Source of the DNA: Mangifera indica
Lineage: Eukaryota > Streptophyta > Magnoliopsida > Sapindales > Anacardiaceae
Direction: 5' to 3'
Assembly (NCBI RefSeq): GCF_011075055.1
Contig: NW_025401102.1
Location: 186,001 to 250,000, forward strand
Length of the DNA: 64,000 nt
A program made the translations under genes and the position numbers. The first letter of the stretch is position 1. Every line of letters begins with the position of its first letter. This document shows, one piece after another, positions 36,901 to 49,477 of this stretch. The notes below the pieces were generated by a model, which made no database searches, was not told the origin of the DNA, and worked only from the letters and a program-made list of their open reading frames with translations.

Positions 36901-38839
36901 AGATTGGACTGAGGATGGGAGACAGAGCATGAGTTTCATATGGCAATACAAAGAGTTTTGATTTTAATTTCTTTTATTTTATTGGATGGATTTGGTGAAT
37001 TGGGGCATATGGAAAATGGAAAATGGAAAATGGAGGGGCAGAAGTAGCTTGATGAGATTGAAAAGAACGTGCTGTACTCATCTGCTTTGGTGAGCAAATT
37101 TAGTGGAGTGTTTGGTGGGTATTAAAAAATAGCTATGGTTAAGAAAGTAGCTTTATCTTATGAAAATTTACTGGGTTAATAAAACTAAGCATATAAATTA
37201 TACAAATTTTTATATATAAATTGATGTAATAACTTACAATTAACCAATTAAATGTTATTATAGTAATTTGTACCGACAAATTTATACAATTTGTTTGTAC
37301 ATATTACTTATACTCTTGACTTGTATATTAACAACAATCATCCTTGCACAATCCTATTCATGAGATAATACTATACGTATAAATAAAATATATAAATTTA
37401 TCTATATAAATTGAGTTAATAATATGTTATTGAGTAATATTAAATTAAGAAAATTGTGATTTTGTTAAAGTATTTGTAATTAGTAAGGGATTGTTTAATT
37501 GCAAGTATTCATAGACTACCCAAGTACAACTAGTTAGTGAATTCATATATTATGAGAGTATTAAATGTGTTTACTGTATTTTATTATTTTAAACACGTTC
37601 CACCATATTTTTTAACCTAAAAATTATAAAACACATATTATATATGATTGTCATAATAAACTTGTATTAAAAAGTTTGTATTATATATTATTGTATCCTT
37701 TAATTTTTTTCTTTTGATAAAAGATAAGGCGATGACATTTCATAAGACATTAAATAATATCATTTTATATATAGTATATAAAATTCAATTTTACCTATGA
37801 TAAGTTGTGTTTCTTCTCTTTCAAAATTGAGAAAATCCCTTATAATCCTATTTAATTATTTTTATTTTTATTTCTTACATCAACTCATCATTTTATCTTT
37901 TAATTTTCAGTAACCTGACCAGAGAAAGAAACTTATTACTTTATTAATAATAGTCTTGAAATTACATATTTTGACATTCATTATTTTGATCATAAAGAAA
38001 ACTTAAATTTGAGTGATAATGGTGTGATAAATTGTTTTTTTATCTCTATTATATGACATCTTGATCAATATATGAAGATATATACATCTGATTTAATCCT
38101 ATTTTATAACATAATTTCTAGGACTTAAAATTCTTTTAACTTAGGGCAAATAATGTAGGGCAATTAGGGCAAATAAAATGCGACAAAGTAGATATCTTAG
38201 AGATATAATATAATTTTTACATATATTTTAAATTTAGGGTTGATGGTTTTGATTTCTCTACAATTTTAATTTAAATCTATTCATGTAAAATATATAAATC
38301 AATATTAAAATATATTAATTAGTTATGTGTTTAAAAAACTATAATTGAATTTTTTTATATATTATATTTAAAATTAATTAAAGTATAATTTAAAAATCGA
38401 TTATATATTAAGTTTTATTAAGTCTAATGGCCAATTAAATATTAAATTTTGAAATATGATATTAATTTTAATTTGGTATTTCATAAAAAAAGTTAAAATT
38501 AAGATTAATATTACCACATTTTATAAAATATATTATTAACTATATATCATATTAAATTTATATATACACACTTTATATTTTTTTAAAATATCTTAATTTT
38601 ATAATCATATTTTTACTTGTGTATTTTTAACCGATAGTCATATTGTACACTTCTTTCTTTCCGTACTTACTAACTTGCACAAGTCCGTTTAATATTTTAA
38701 CGCGTTGGATATTGTTGACCGCTTTAGCTAAAATTCTTAATCTAATTAAATCCATAATCTTATTATATAAATCATTACAGAATTTTTCTAATTATTATAA
38801 ATTTCACTAATTACTCAATAAAATTTATTTCACATTTGT

Positions 38840-39230
38840 TTTGCGTGTAGCATGTGGGAAAAAATCTCAACCCAAATCACTGGATCAGATCCTTATCTGG
38901 AATGTGAAAGGGATTAATTGTACACCTGGAGGTGGTGGTGTTTTTAGTGTGCGCAAATTCCGGTGTTTTTCCTGGCCCTATGGTCTTAGGATCCCTAGAC
39001 TGTGCTGGTGTCAGGTAGATGCTGATGCTGATTCGGATGCTGATGCCGACTTTTGCGGAGAGCGATGATGTGTGATTGAATCGAGCGGTCCGGGTCCTGT
39101 GGTCTCCTTGGCTTGCCTCTCATTCATTGTAGGGGGCCATGTTGTCTAGAGATTATGCTGTCCTCTTTGAGGATTACTTTCGGTTTTGGGCTTTTTTTTT
39201 TTGTGTAATGTATATATTTACCTAAAAAAA
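38840..39230 (+). other. GC-richer island of unknown origin
   Basis: About 390 bp with clearly higher GC than the surrounding DNA. Contains a GATGCTGATGC-like hexamer repeat (about 39017-39050), then a TTTTTTTTTTTGTGTAATGTATATATTTACC tail-like end and an A-run. The tail would fit an inserted retroposon or LINE end, but no target duplication or coding domain was recognised. Confidence 0.35.
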
Positions 39231-39643
39231 ATGATTGTACGAAATTTGACTTATTATTTTAATTCGACTATAAAAACTGCACCATTTGGTGACGAGAAAC
39301 CCATTTAACATCTCTTTAATGTGACAAAAAGAAATCTCTAATGTTGTAAAGCTTAATTTAGAGTTTTTACATTCAAACACCAAATCAGAATTGATGACAG
39401 GAGTTTTTAGACATATTAGGTCACTTTGTGGCAATTCAAGTGAAACTAAATCTCAACCGTTCAAAACACAAAATTATAACATCTGGACCATCAATTTTGA
39501 GAAAGAATAAAAATTAGGAAGAAAGATGAGAACTGAAATGAAGAATGATAAGAAAAGGAAATTAAGCTAGAATTTTGAGAGAAAAACCAAGTGATTTCTT
39601 CAATTAATCTAGAATTTGTTACACTTACATTTTTTATACCATG

Positions 39644-39727
39644 CTTGTGTAAATTGGGGAAGATAACAAAAAGTAACCTTAATGACTTGTGTAAATTGGG
39701 GAAGATAACAAAAAGTAACCTTAATGA
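39644..39727. repeat. Perfect 2 x 42-bp tandem repeat
   Basis: The unit starting CTTGTGTAAATTGGGGAAGA occurs at 39644-39685 and again, without visible change, at 39686-39727. The absence of change suggests a recent duplication. Confidence 0.85.
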
Positions 39728-40479
39728 CTAATTAGTTTAGTAGCCCCTTTTCAAAATGGGTGAGTTTTTTAAAGAAAATACTAACGGAAACTTCAACCAC
39801 TGTTAATCTCTTTAACAAAATCTATTTATACTCACTCTTATCGTTCCTTTCTCAAGTCTGAACAGAGTTTTGCATGTCAAAGATTTGGTGTCTTCTTAGC
39901 ATAAGTTAATTAATGACTATATATCATAAGATGGTGAGTTATAATATATACATTATTGATCAACATCATTAAAATGTAATTAGTAATTATATGTATATCA
40001 TTAATTAACGTCGTTATAACAAATGTTATGGTTAACACACGATATATTAGTGTTATTTTAAGTGACGATAATTTTATAGTGTAAAGTTATCTTTTATATG
40101 TTGGAGAGGTATTAGAATCCTCGATCTGAGGATACCTTCCTATTGATTTTGCTTGTGAAGATGTGGAATTTCCATGTGAAAGTCTTAAGACCACGTGATC
40201 AGGGCCAAATATTTTAGAGGGGATCAAAGTCCCCGATGTTGCTGTTAGGACAATAATTTCCAATGGTTGAATCAAGACAATAATTTCCAATGTTGACACT
40301 GGTTACACCACCCCTAGCATCATTCAATCTACCTTTGTGTCAGTGGCTAGTGGTTATGTTATGCCTCAACTTTTGGGGCTAATTGGTTAGTAAGTTCGAA
40401 TAATTCTCTAGGGGGTACACTTGAACCATCCTCAGTAGCTTGACCAGTAAAGCATTCTTTGATCTTTTCCTGCTGGAAA

Positions 40480-41535
40480 AAAATCATTCTAGTCCTTTTG
40501 GTTAGACTTTTTTCAACCTAAACACAATTCGATTTCGTTAAGGTTGTCTGAACATGAGTATAACTATATTTTATATCAAAAGAACTCAATCTTAACGTAA
40601 TTTTTTTGTATCATGTCATATTGGATTAGGAGATCAAGTCAAAAATTACTAACTCTACGTAAAATTGCTCCTACAAGAAGTATGCAAGACCAAGGAAGAA
40701 TAATTAATTGATTGAAGTGGATAAAAGTTACAAATGAATGGTTATGTTACCACGATACAAAATATATTAGTATTCATTGTGTTTTATTTTATAATATTTG
40801 TGAATTTAGAAATAAAAATACCATTTGGGTTACTTTAGATTAATTTATGTCAATTTGAACATGACTCAGTTTAGTTTAGGTTAGCTTGAATATGATTCAA
40901 ATGATATTTTATGTCAAAAAAACTTAACCTATCATGATTTTTTTTTTTTTTTTGGTCATCTTGGATTACAAGATTGTGTCAAAAATTGCTAACTCTTCAT
41001 AAAATTATACCAATGAGAAGTACACAAGATCAAGAGTGTGATCTCATATAAAAAATGAAAATTCGAGAAATCGCCAATGTAATTATGTGTCCGTAATAAA
41101 CAAAAGAAAGATGTTAAGTGGTTTAATCTATTACTCAATAACATATATCCATTTTTATGTTATTATTGAATATTATAACTAAAGTTTAACAAAATAACTA
41201 TAGATGATAGGCTGACAAATAACTTTTGATTTAGAAAATATATATTCGATGTTGATGATAATTTTTTATTAGAGTATTGACAAAGAATTATCATATGAAG
41301 TTAAATAACCAAAGCATCCTTAATCCATTTGAGGTAGACGGCTAGTTGCAAACCAAGGGGTGGAGTCAAAAATAATGAAGCCTACGAATGTGAATCGATC
41401 TCCTCAAAAGATGTGGGTGTTACTAATGAGTCCACGTACAACTTGTTGGTATTTGATTGAATATTAAGTGTTGAAAACATATACACAAAGAGAAAATAAT
41501 AGTATAGTGGTCCACAAATGGTTTCCAAGGGCACA
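40480..41535. repeat. Segmental duplication, copy 1
   Basis: About 1 kb that recurs at 42586-43412 and continues at 44197-44245. Shared landmarks include AGGCTGACAAATAACTTTTG, GGGGTGGAGTC, TGTTGGTATTTGATTGAATA and TGGTCCACAAATGGTTTCC. It has no insertion at the position where copy 2 carries a Mutator-like element, so it acts as an empty site. Non-coding. Confidence 0.8.
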
Positions 41536-42024
41536 GCATGTTAAGCATCCCGTTATTTCTTCTTTTGGTGGTGCTTTTTTTATTTTTTTTTCAGTGATAC
41601 ATGAAAGCATGGGGTAATGATATTTGCCTCATTTAGGAATTTTTGAGTAGGAATGTTTTAAACGAGTAATTACTGTAACATCATTTTCAGCGTGATGGGG
41701 AAAAAAAAAAAGCCTGAGAAAGTGCCAAAAAACTAAAAAGCTAAAGAGGTACATTCATAAGCACGACTGATCAAGTGTTTATTCGCATATGAAAGATCTT
41801 GTGATAGGGTATTTTGGGAACATTTGAATTTGTTTTAATTGCAAGAAAAGAACAGGCAACCACACAATATTATATGTGATCTCCATTTTTCGAAATGTCA
41901 TTTTTGTTTAAAGAAAATTTAATTCAATACACTAGAAAACAATTTAAAAAAAAAAAATCTACCATATAATGTGACTATGTGAAATCCAGAATATGTATAG
42001 TGTTTCAAATATATATATTTCGAA

Positions 42025-42360
42025 GGCCAAAAGACTTATTCCCACCCAAGGTTTGTTGTTAACCCAAACTGATACGCGTTAAATATTAAAAATTCAAATT
42101 CTTACTCATTGACTATTAAAATTAATAAAAAAAGTTAGTTTCAAGGGTAAAATGGTTATTTAACTAATAATATATTAAAAATAATAAAACATTGTTATTT
42201 CTCCTTTAGGTTTAAAAAACTATTAATTTTTTTCAATATTAAATTTTAAAAAATCACATTTTTCGTTTGTTAGATTTTGATTTTCCAACAAGTTTTTCTC
42301 TAGTCCTCTCTCCCTCTTACAACCTTCTCTTCATTCTCTGGAGTCTTCGTCATCAATGAT
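42025..42360. mobile_element. GGCC-family Mutator-like element, copy B (left arm only)
   Basis: Begins GGCCAAAAGACTTATTCCCA and CCCAAGGTTTGTTG, continuing through the arm to a TCTTCGTCATCAATGATG core. The right arm is missing, so the copy is truncated near 42360. Confidence 0.6.
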
Positions 42361-42369
42361 GAAAACAAT

Positions 42370-42485
42370 GTGGTTAACAAAATATATGATAAGATAATTT
42401 TAAATTAGTAATAAAATAACACTCAATTATATGATAATATGTCAATATTTGTATACAAAGTTATACATATAATTTTATTATTTAA
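42370..42485. repeat. Palindromic MITE copy
   Basis: TATGATAAGATAATTTTAAATTAGTAATAAAATAACACTCAATTATATGATAATATG centre pattern followed by ACATATAATTTTATT end. Directly follows the truncated element copy B. Shortened. Confidence 0.45.
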
Positions 42486-42585
42486 AATATTAACATGATG
42501 AAAACTCAATGTGGATGAATAATTAATTGATTGAAATAAGTGAAAGTTACAAGTGACTTGTTATATTACCGTGTTAATATAAGAA

Positions 42586-44245
42586 AAAAATCATTGGAGT
42601 CATTTCAAGATGACTTTTTTGCAACCCAAACACAATTCGATTTAGTTTTGGTTGACCTGAACAGGAGCACAACTATATTTTATATCAAAAAAACTCAATC
42701 CTAACACAATTTTTTTATGTCGTATTGTATCGGGTTAGGAGGTCATGTCAAATTTCTAACTCTACATAAAATTGCACCTACAAGAAGTATACCAACAAGA
42801 TTGTGTCGAGTTAGGAGATCATGTCAAATTTCTAACTCTACGTAAAATTCCTAACGCAATTTTTTTTTTTGGTCATGTTGGGTTACAAGATTATGTCAAA
42901 ATTGCTAACTCTTCATAAAATTATACCAACAAAAAGTACACAAGACCAAGAGTTAGATCTCATATAAGAAATGAAAATTTGGGGAATTGACAATGCAATT
43001 ATGTGTATATAATAAGCAAAATGAAGACACTAAGTGATTCGTTTTATTACTCAGTAACTTATATCCACTTCTATGTTATCATTGAATATTATAACTAGAG
43101 TTTGACAAAATAATGGTAAATGATAGGCTGACAAATAACTTTTGATTTAGAAAATATATATTCCATGTCGATGATAATTTTTCATTAGAAGATTGACAAA
43201 GAATTATTATATGAAGTTAAATAACCAAGGCATCCTCGATCCATTTGAGCTAGACGACTAGTTGCAAACCAAGGGGTGGAGTCGAAAATAATGAAGCCTA
43301 TGAATGTGAATCGGTCTCCTCAAAAGATGTAGGTGTTATTAATGAGTCCACATATGACTTGTTGGTATTTGATTGAATATTAGGTGTTGAAAACATATAC
43401 ACAAAAAAATAAGGGAAAAAGACTATTTTCCACCCAAATTTTAACCCAATCTCAAAGTCACACCCACGGGAGGTGAAAAATCCAAACTCCCACCCATGGT
43501 CAAACTGTCATCCAAATTTTCAATTAGAGACAAGGGTAAAATCATCATTTTATCTATAAATTTTAAAACTTCAAAATTTTTATCATTTTTCTCTCTAGGT
43601 TTTAAAAAATAACACTTCAATCTATCCTCAAAGTTTAAAAATTTTAGATTTCACCTCTAGGGTTTACTTCCTTCTTCGACCACTATGATGATTAACGCTT
43701 TCCATCGATCTCCCTTCTCAAACTACAAAGGACGACGAAGAATGAACCTTTGTCGCCTAGATTTGGATGATGAAGCGTTGTCTAAATTTAGAAGAATAGA
43801 CGAAGGACAATGCTTTGCACCATCGTCGTTGCACCAGAAAAAGAAGGAGGCTGGAGACGACGCTGGAAGATGAAGTTGAAGAGTAAAGGTGAAACCACTA
43901 TTTTTAAAAGTTATGAGAGGTGACTGAGTTTTGAAAAATATAGAAACCCTAGGTTTTGAGGTGAAAATGTTACTTTGTAAAGTTTAAAAACTTTAAATAA
44001 ATGTGAAATATTAGTTTCTAAAATCTAATGAGAGAGTAATAAACTTTATAACTTTTAATATAAATAATAAAATAACTATTTTATCCCTCCTTTAAATTGA
44101 AAAAATTAATAAAAATTTGACCACAAGTGAAAATTTAAATTTTTTATATTCTATTAACGTGGATTTAAAATTGAGGGGAGGACTAATACTTTTCCCATAA
44201 AATAATAGTATAGTAGTCCACAAATGGTTTCCAAGGACAAAGCAA
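42586..44245. repeat. Segmental duplication, copy 2 (interrupted)
   Basis: Diverged second copy of 40480-41535, in the same orientation. It is interrupted at 43412 by the 784-bp element C and resumes at 44197 with AATAGTATAGTAGTCCACAAA. A short extra repeat of the GGTTAGGAGRTCATGTCAAA block lies at 42750-42850. Confidence 0.8.
43413..44196. mobile_element. GGCC-family Mutator-like element, copy C (784 bp)
   Basis: The left end GGGAAAAAGACTATTTTCCA and the right end (reverse complement GGGAAAAGTATTAGTCCTCC) are inverted. Duplication AAAAAATAA (43404-43412) / ATAAAATAA (44197-44205), 8 of 9. The homologous uninterrupted sequence near 41490-41505 has only one copy of this motif, which independently confirms insertion. 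A 62-codon open frame in the core (43685-43873) has no recognisable domain. Confidence 0.8.
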
Positions 44246-44442
44246 TTTAGGCCAAGTAAGTAGTGTTGGCCACGTGATAGACAATTACTTGTCTTTGACT
44301 GTTTACATTAATTGAATTTGAAAGGATTCACTAAATCGGACAATCACAATAGCTAATCCAACTACCATGTTCAACCACGTGCTATGGTATTGGCGAGGCA
44401 CAGTTTTTACCTCTCTATTTTGTCCCATCAATCAGCCACATA

Positions 44443-44543
44443 TTATATATAAATAATAATTTATTATTATATAATTAAATAATTAAAAATTAAAAATTAA
44501 AAAATATATAATTATATAATAATAAATTATTATTTATATATAA
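44443..44543. repeat. MITE copy with perfect 35-bp inverted repeat
   Basis: 44443-44477 is exactly reverse-complementary to 44509-44543 with a 31-bp A-rich spacer. The arm contains AATAATAATTTATTATTATA. It is the most palindromic member of the MITE family here and should extrude a long hairpin. Confidence 0.75.
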
Positions 44544-44941
44544 AATCTTATATATATATAATGAGGCGATTTTAACGAATATATAACAAACAATTAATGT
44601 CAATTTATTTGTCAGTCATACATCTTGTTTGATTCAAGATATCTTCACATACCTCGAAAAATTTATCTCTCACTAATCTTATCGTAAAGCTACCCACAAA
44701 TTAATATAATTTATTTGCATATAATTTTTTATGTTTTACACCAAACACCCCTTTAAAACGTTAATGAATAGATATTTAAGATTTCGTTGTTAGTGCTAGA
44801 TGAATGACATTGGATTTATCCAACGCACGCATGACTGATTGATTAAGGACAAAATTCTGAATACGGATACATTATGACACGTGACAAAATTCTTAAAATG
44901 TGAATTGGCAGATCAAATCAAACTATGGCATTTATCAATAA

Positions 44942-45180
44942 GGCCAAAAGACTTGTCCCCACGCAAGGTATAGTGAATACCTATTCCACCCACCAACATT
45001 GAAAAACGCAACACCTATCTATAATCAAATTTTTTTAAAAATTTTTAATTAATATTAAAAATAAAATTATTATTTAACAAAAAATTAAAATTTTATCACT
45101 TTTTTTTTTCATATTTAAAAACTTATATTTTTTCTCCACTCTAAGATTTAAAAAGTGACAATATCTTATATTTTTTTCTA
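44942..45180. mobile_element. GGCC-family Mutator-like element, copy D (left arm only)
   Basis: Starts GGCCAAAAGACTTGTCCCCA, CGCAAGGTATAGTG, followed by the family arm. No matching right end found before the next copy. Confidence 0.55.
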
Positions 45181-45802
45181 GAGAACTTTAATAAATTTAT
45201 TTTGTTAGATGACTTCCTAAAAGAATATTAAAAAGATAGAATCAAACTTATTATTTTTTTCTAAATTCATTTGGAAAAAGAAAAAGAAAAAACCTTAAAA
45301 TGAACTTGAATACCACTTTAAGAAAATGTGTTAACGTTGTTCACTATTGTATTTGTAGGTTTTACGTCTTTTGATAATATGTGTTTTTTCCCAGTTTTAC
45401 TAATCTCTGAAATATTACCATTCACTTTCAAATTTTAAGATTTTATTTGAATTTATTTTATTTTAGATATTAAAATTATTTTTAAAAAATATGTTGGTAG
45501 GAAACATACTTGGAATCACGTGTTATGGAGACAATACTAAATATGTTTCATTTTTTAATTTCTTTTTGTAAAAGAATTACACAAAAATACATATGAAACT
45601 TAGATAACCAGATTATTAACGTATGAGTATAATTAAAGATAAATATTTATACATATAATATTATTCTCATAATATTTGACATACTCTTAAAAATTATTAT
45701 AGAAAAGGATTCTTGTATAACAAAAACTATCCAATCACAAAACTTTTATTATATGAAAATTCAATTTTAATATAATGATTCAAGAGGATTATATATATTA
45801 AA

Positions 45803-46948
45803 GGTCACAAGACTTATTCCCACCAAATGTTTAGTTTATAGTCGAACTCCCATCCGTTAAAATTCAAAAATCTAAATATTTATTTGTCAGTGTTAAAGTT
45901 ATTAAAATCTGTTAATATCAAAATTTTATCTCATTTTTTTCACTTTAATTATAAAAGCTGACAATTTCTCCTTAACCTAAATTTTGAACAATTACATTTG
46001 TCCCTTGCTTCTTCGACAACTAGACTCTGATCATGAATAAACAATGCATGAAACCGAAGATGGGACAAACAAAACCGTCAACAAAAGACGAAAATCCAAT
46101 GACAAAAAAGGTCGATAGAAGCTTTCATCAGCATTTTCCATCGAATCGACTTTGGACGAAGCTTCCATCATGTGATTTGTCTTTGTCTAGACCCGATTCG
46201 ACAAAAAACATCGATAGAAGTTTCGATTCAACAAATCAAAGCTTCATATTCGATTTGATGATTACACTTTCGTTGGCATTTTCCATTGTCGAATCTTCAT
46301 CTTTTGTCAACGATTTTATCTGTCCCATCTTTGTCTTCATATGTCATTGAATCACAGTCAAAGTTCAGTCACTAGAGAAGCAAGTGAAAAAATGCAAATA
46401 CTAACCAGAGAAAATGTAACTTTTTAAAACTTAGTAAGTGAAAATGCAAACTTTTCGAGTTTTGTGTCAAAGACCTTCAACTCTAATCCGATCTGAATTA
46501 AAATTGTGTCAAAAATTTTTAACCTTAACCTAGCCTTTTAATATTTGAGTCGACTCAATTAGACCCAATTTAACACAAAATTATCAATTGCTTTTACTTT
46601 TCAAAATGTTTTTATCATTTTAATTTACATCTTGGGCTCTCTGGTCGCATTTTCAAATGTCACCAATAAAGAGAGAAAAAAAACCTAAGAATTTGAGGGT
46701 AAAATTGTTACTTTTCAAAACTTGAAAACTTTGGGTGGAGGGGGAATGGTGGGATTTTTAAAATTGAAGAGTAAAATATAATAAAACTTTAATTTTTTAA
46801 ATTGTTTTAATAAAAAACGATTTTACCCTTAACTTTAACTAAGAATTTTAACAAAAATTTTGTCATAGATGGGTATTTAGGTTTTTAAAATCTCACAGGT
46901 ATGTATCTATTTTTGCATTAAAATTTGGATAGAAAACGGCCCTTTTCC
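45803..46948. mobile_element. GGCC-family Mutator-like element, copy E (~1.15 kb)
   Basis: Left end GGTCACAAGACTTATTCCCA. The right end reverse-complements to GGAAAAGGGCCGTTTTCTAT followed by CCAAATTTTAA, closest to copy C. No clear target duplication. The core (about 46055-46330) is itself a foldback, with GATGGGACA near 46060 against TGTCCCATC near 46322 and TCAACAAAAGACGAA against a TTCATCTTTTGTCAA-like partner. The 105-codon open frame across it (46033-46350) is therefore not taken as a gene. Confidence 0.55.
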
Positions 46949-47359
46949 TTTTTTTTTTTTTTTTAATTTACTTGTTGGCCACTGTCTGGTTGGTTACTGA
47001 AATTTGCTAAAGTTGTTTAATCAACAATGGGGCTTTTATAGTATTCAATGTATTTAAGACAGCCTTGTAACAGTTAGTGAAGGACAATTTAATTTGAGGG
47101 AGGATTTGCTAAAGTCTTGGTGTCTTTTTTTTTTTTTTAAAAAAAGATTGCTAGAGGATATTTGTATTTTCACTATTGTAGTTGATGGATTTATCATTAA
47201 ATTACTATATTCTATAGTATTAGACTTGAAAGAAGATATTAAAACCCCGAGTAAATCGTGCATTTTTCATAAAGCAAGATAGCAACGTCTCAACTAAATT
47301 TGATATTTTATTTGGTAAAGAGGAAAAGTTTCTCAACTTTTTTATTGAAATTATTCAAC

Positions 47360-47379
47360 TTCTCTCTCTCTCTCTCTCT
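47360..47379. repeat. (TC)10 microsatellite
   Basis: Uninterrupted TC repeat. Confidence 0.9.
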
Positions 47380-47599
47380 TATTTTTCTGCCGATGGTTAG
47401 GTTTGGTAATCTCCAACGATATTAAAATGGTGAGTTTGTTATTTTATATGTTGTAAACCTTAATCTTGATTAATGAAAAATCAAGGTATTATTTAAAAAT
47501 ATTTTTTCGTTTCTTCAGATAGAAATGAGTTGAATTGGTTTGTAAAATCAGTTTTTGAATAAAATTCTAAAAGCTATGGTAAAATTAGAAAATAATTAA

Positions 47600-47740
47600 A
47601 GAAAGTATACAATTAAGTATATAATTAAAGTATGATCATTTGATTACGTGTTATTTTGTCATTAATTCAAAATCATCCAATCATTTTATAATATATCAAC
47701 TGTATACTTAATAGTGTATGCATATTGTTCTATTATTAAT
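47600..47740. repeat. Palindromic MITE copy
   Basis: GATTACGTGTTATTTTGTCATTAATTCAAAATCATCCAATCA-type centre between ATACAATTAAGTATA and ACTGTATACTTAATA ends, which are mutually inverted. Confidence 0.5.
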
Positions 47741-47833
47741 TAAAACTATTTTCTTAAACCTCAAAAGTTATTACTCTAAAAAAATATCTTATTATATATT
47801 TAACACTTTTTTTAAATGTTAAAAATATAATAA

Positions 47834-48592
47834 GGCCAAAGGACTATTTCCCATCCAAGTTTTGATGCTCTCTCAAAATCATACTCACGAGATTTCAAAA
47901 ACACAAAGTCTCACTCATAGGCTAACTAGGGTTAAAATTTTCTATTAAAGATGGGTTAAAATCGTTATTTTACTAATAATATTAAAAAAATATAAAATTT
48001 ATTACATTCTCTCCTTAAGTTTTAAAAATTAACATTTTACCTTTGTCTAAAGTTTTCTAACTTTAAAAAGTCATATTCGCTCGCGTCCCAAACCTAGGGT
48101 TTTTTTCTTCTCCCTCCGATCACCATCTTTGGCACTGATGATATTTCATCTCCACCCTAAAATGTTGGCCAACGACAAAGAGATCGGTCTCTTCATCTTG
48201 ACAAAGATCCGAAGAGATCTGGAGAGGGGAGGTTTTTGTGCCCTATCGTGTGCTGGTCAATGTTTTAAGATAGACAAGGGAGTTAGTTAGCATAGAAGAT
48301 GGTGGCCGAAGGGATGAAGGAAAAAACCTTAGATTTGGGGAGGGAAAAATTGTGACTTTTCAAAGTTAAAAAACTTTAGGTATAGGTGAAGTTGTTATTT
48401 TTTAAAACTTAAGTGAGAAAATATAATGAATTTTATATTTTTTAATATTATTAAAAAATAACAATTTTACCCCTACCTTTAACAGAAAATTTTAACAACA
48501 GTTGCTCATAGGTAAGACTTTGAATTTTTCAAACTTCATGAGTGTAACTTTAAAAATGCATCAAAACTTGGGTGGGGATAAGTCCTTTGGCC
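47834..48592. mobile_element. GGCC-family Mutator-like element, copy F (759 bp, best preserved)
   Basis: The left end GGCCAAAGGACTATTTCCCA and the reverse complement of the right end GGCCAAAGGACTTATCCCCA are near-identical. The inverted similarity runs for roughly 250 bp per arm. Perfect 9-bp target duplication ATATAATAA (47825-47833 and 48593-48601). The core (about 48080-48310) is GC-richer and non-coding. The 9-bp duplication and long terminal inverted repeats place it with Mutator-like elements. It has no transposase. Confidence 0.88.
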
Positions 48593-49122
48593 ATATAATA
48601 ATATAACTCAAAATTACAATGTATTTTGATTTTTAAAATTATTGTAAAATCCGATATCTCACTTGTTTGTCCAATGCAATAATAATATTATTACAGCATT
48701 TAGGAACAACATAAACAGCTAAAATTTTAATTTTAATTTATTTTCCCTTGTGAAATCATCCAACTATACGTATATAATCTATTTATTTTATTTTATTACA
48801 TAATTAGGAAATCGAAAATAATTGTTTCATTAGGATTTATAGTCAAAATCAGAACATTATCAATTAAAAATCGCGTAAGCCAATCAAATTCATAAATCCT
48901 TATTTCATTTATTTGTCTTTTGTGTGCATAGTCCAACTGTCTTCATCCTTTTCTAATGACATGTTAATTTTCTCAGAATATTATTGTTATTATCTATTAG
49001 ATAAAGGATTGATCAAAGAGAATTATACGAGCTGAAATTGAAATGTGAATAATACAAAAACCATATACAAATGAATGTGATTTGATAAACAACTACAAAA
49101 CATAACAATATGTTTCACATTT

Positions 49123-49405
49123 TCAAGGACTTTTGGTTGAAGGAGGAGAGAAGAAGGGGATGGAAGGGATGGTGGTGGGAATGTTAGTGAAAGAAGGAGT
49201 GTTGGTCGGAAGTGGTGGCAATTTGGAGAATTGTGGGGAAGCTACGGAGAGGGGGCAGAGTGGCCAGAATCGTGGCAATAGATGGCTAAGGCAATGTCGG
49301 AAAACTGGGCAATTGTTGAAGATGGCAAGCTGCCATGCTGCCATGGATGTTCAAGATTGATGAGGCAATCAACAAAGCCAAGATGAAAGAATTGAAAGAA
49401 GCCAT
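49123..49405 (-). pseudogene. PELPK-like secreted proline-rich protein, broken
   Basis: ATG at 49405 opens MASFNSFILALLIASSILNI, a clear signal peptide. A stop codon follows at about residue 40, after LQQLPSFPTLP. The Pro-rich reading resumes in the same frame (PSIATILATLPPL), then shifts frame to SKLPPLPTNTPSFTNIPTTI and ends with PSIPFFSPPSTKSP and TGA at 49123-49125. The signal peptide, LPxxP spacing and the IPSIPFFSPP-type end resemble small plant cell-wall proline-rich (PELPK1-like) proteins. One nonsense change and one frameshift make it a pseudogene in this assembly. A TATA box (CTATATAAAC) about 75 bp upstream remains. Sequencing error could mimic either lesion. Confidence 0.65.
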
Positions 49406-49477
49406 TTTACCGATCAATAAGTTCAATGTAAAATTTTGTTGATTTATTGAGTAAAGAAATAAAGGATTCAAGTGAGT

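Larger units (their letters stand above)
36905..40479. other. AT-rich intergenic DNA upstream of the lipoxygenase gene
   Basis: No gene. Contains the distal lipoxygenase promoter, many ATATAAATTA-type words, a GC-richer island (38840-39230), a perfect 42-bp tandem repeat (39644-39727) and a short duplicated GACAATAATTTCCAATG near 40249 and 40277. Confidence 0.45.

Noticed and set aside
43685..43873. 62-codon open frame in the core of copy C
   Set aside because: No domain, short, and confined to a non-autonomous element. Cores of sister copies are unrelated.
46033..46350. 105-codon open frame that could look like a small gene
   Set aside because: It lies in the foldback core of a Mutator-like element, and its two halves are inverted copies of one another at DNA level.
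45803..46948. A target-site duplication around copy E
   Set aside because: Flanking bases do not match over 8-9 positions in any placement I tried, so boundaries are reported as approximate.
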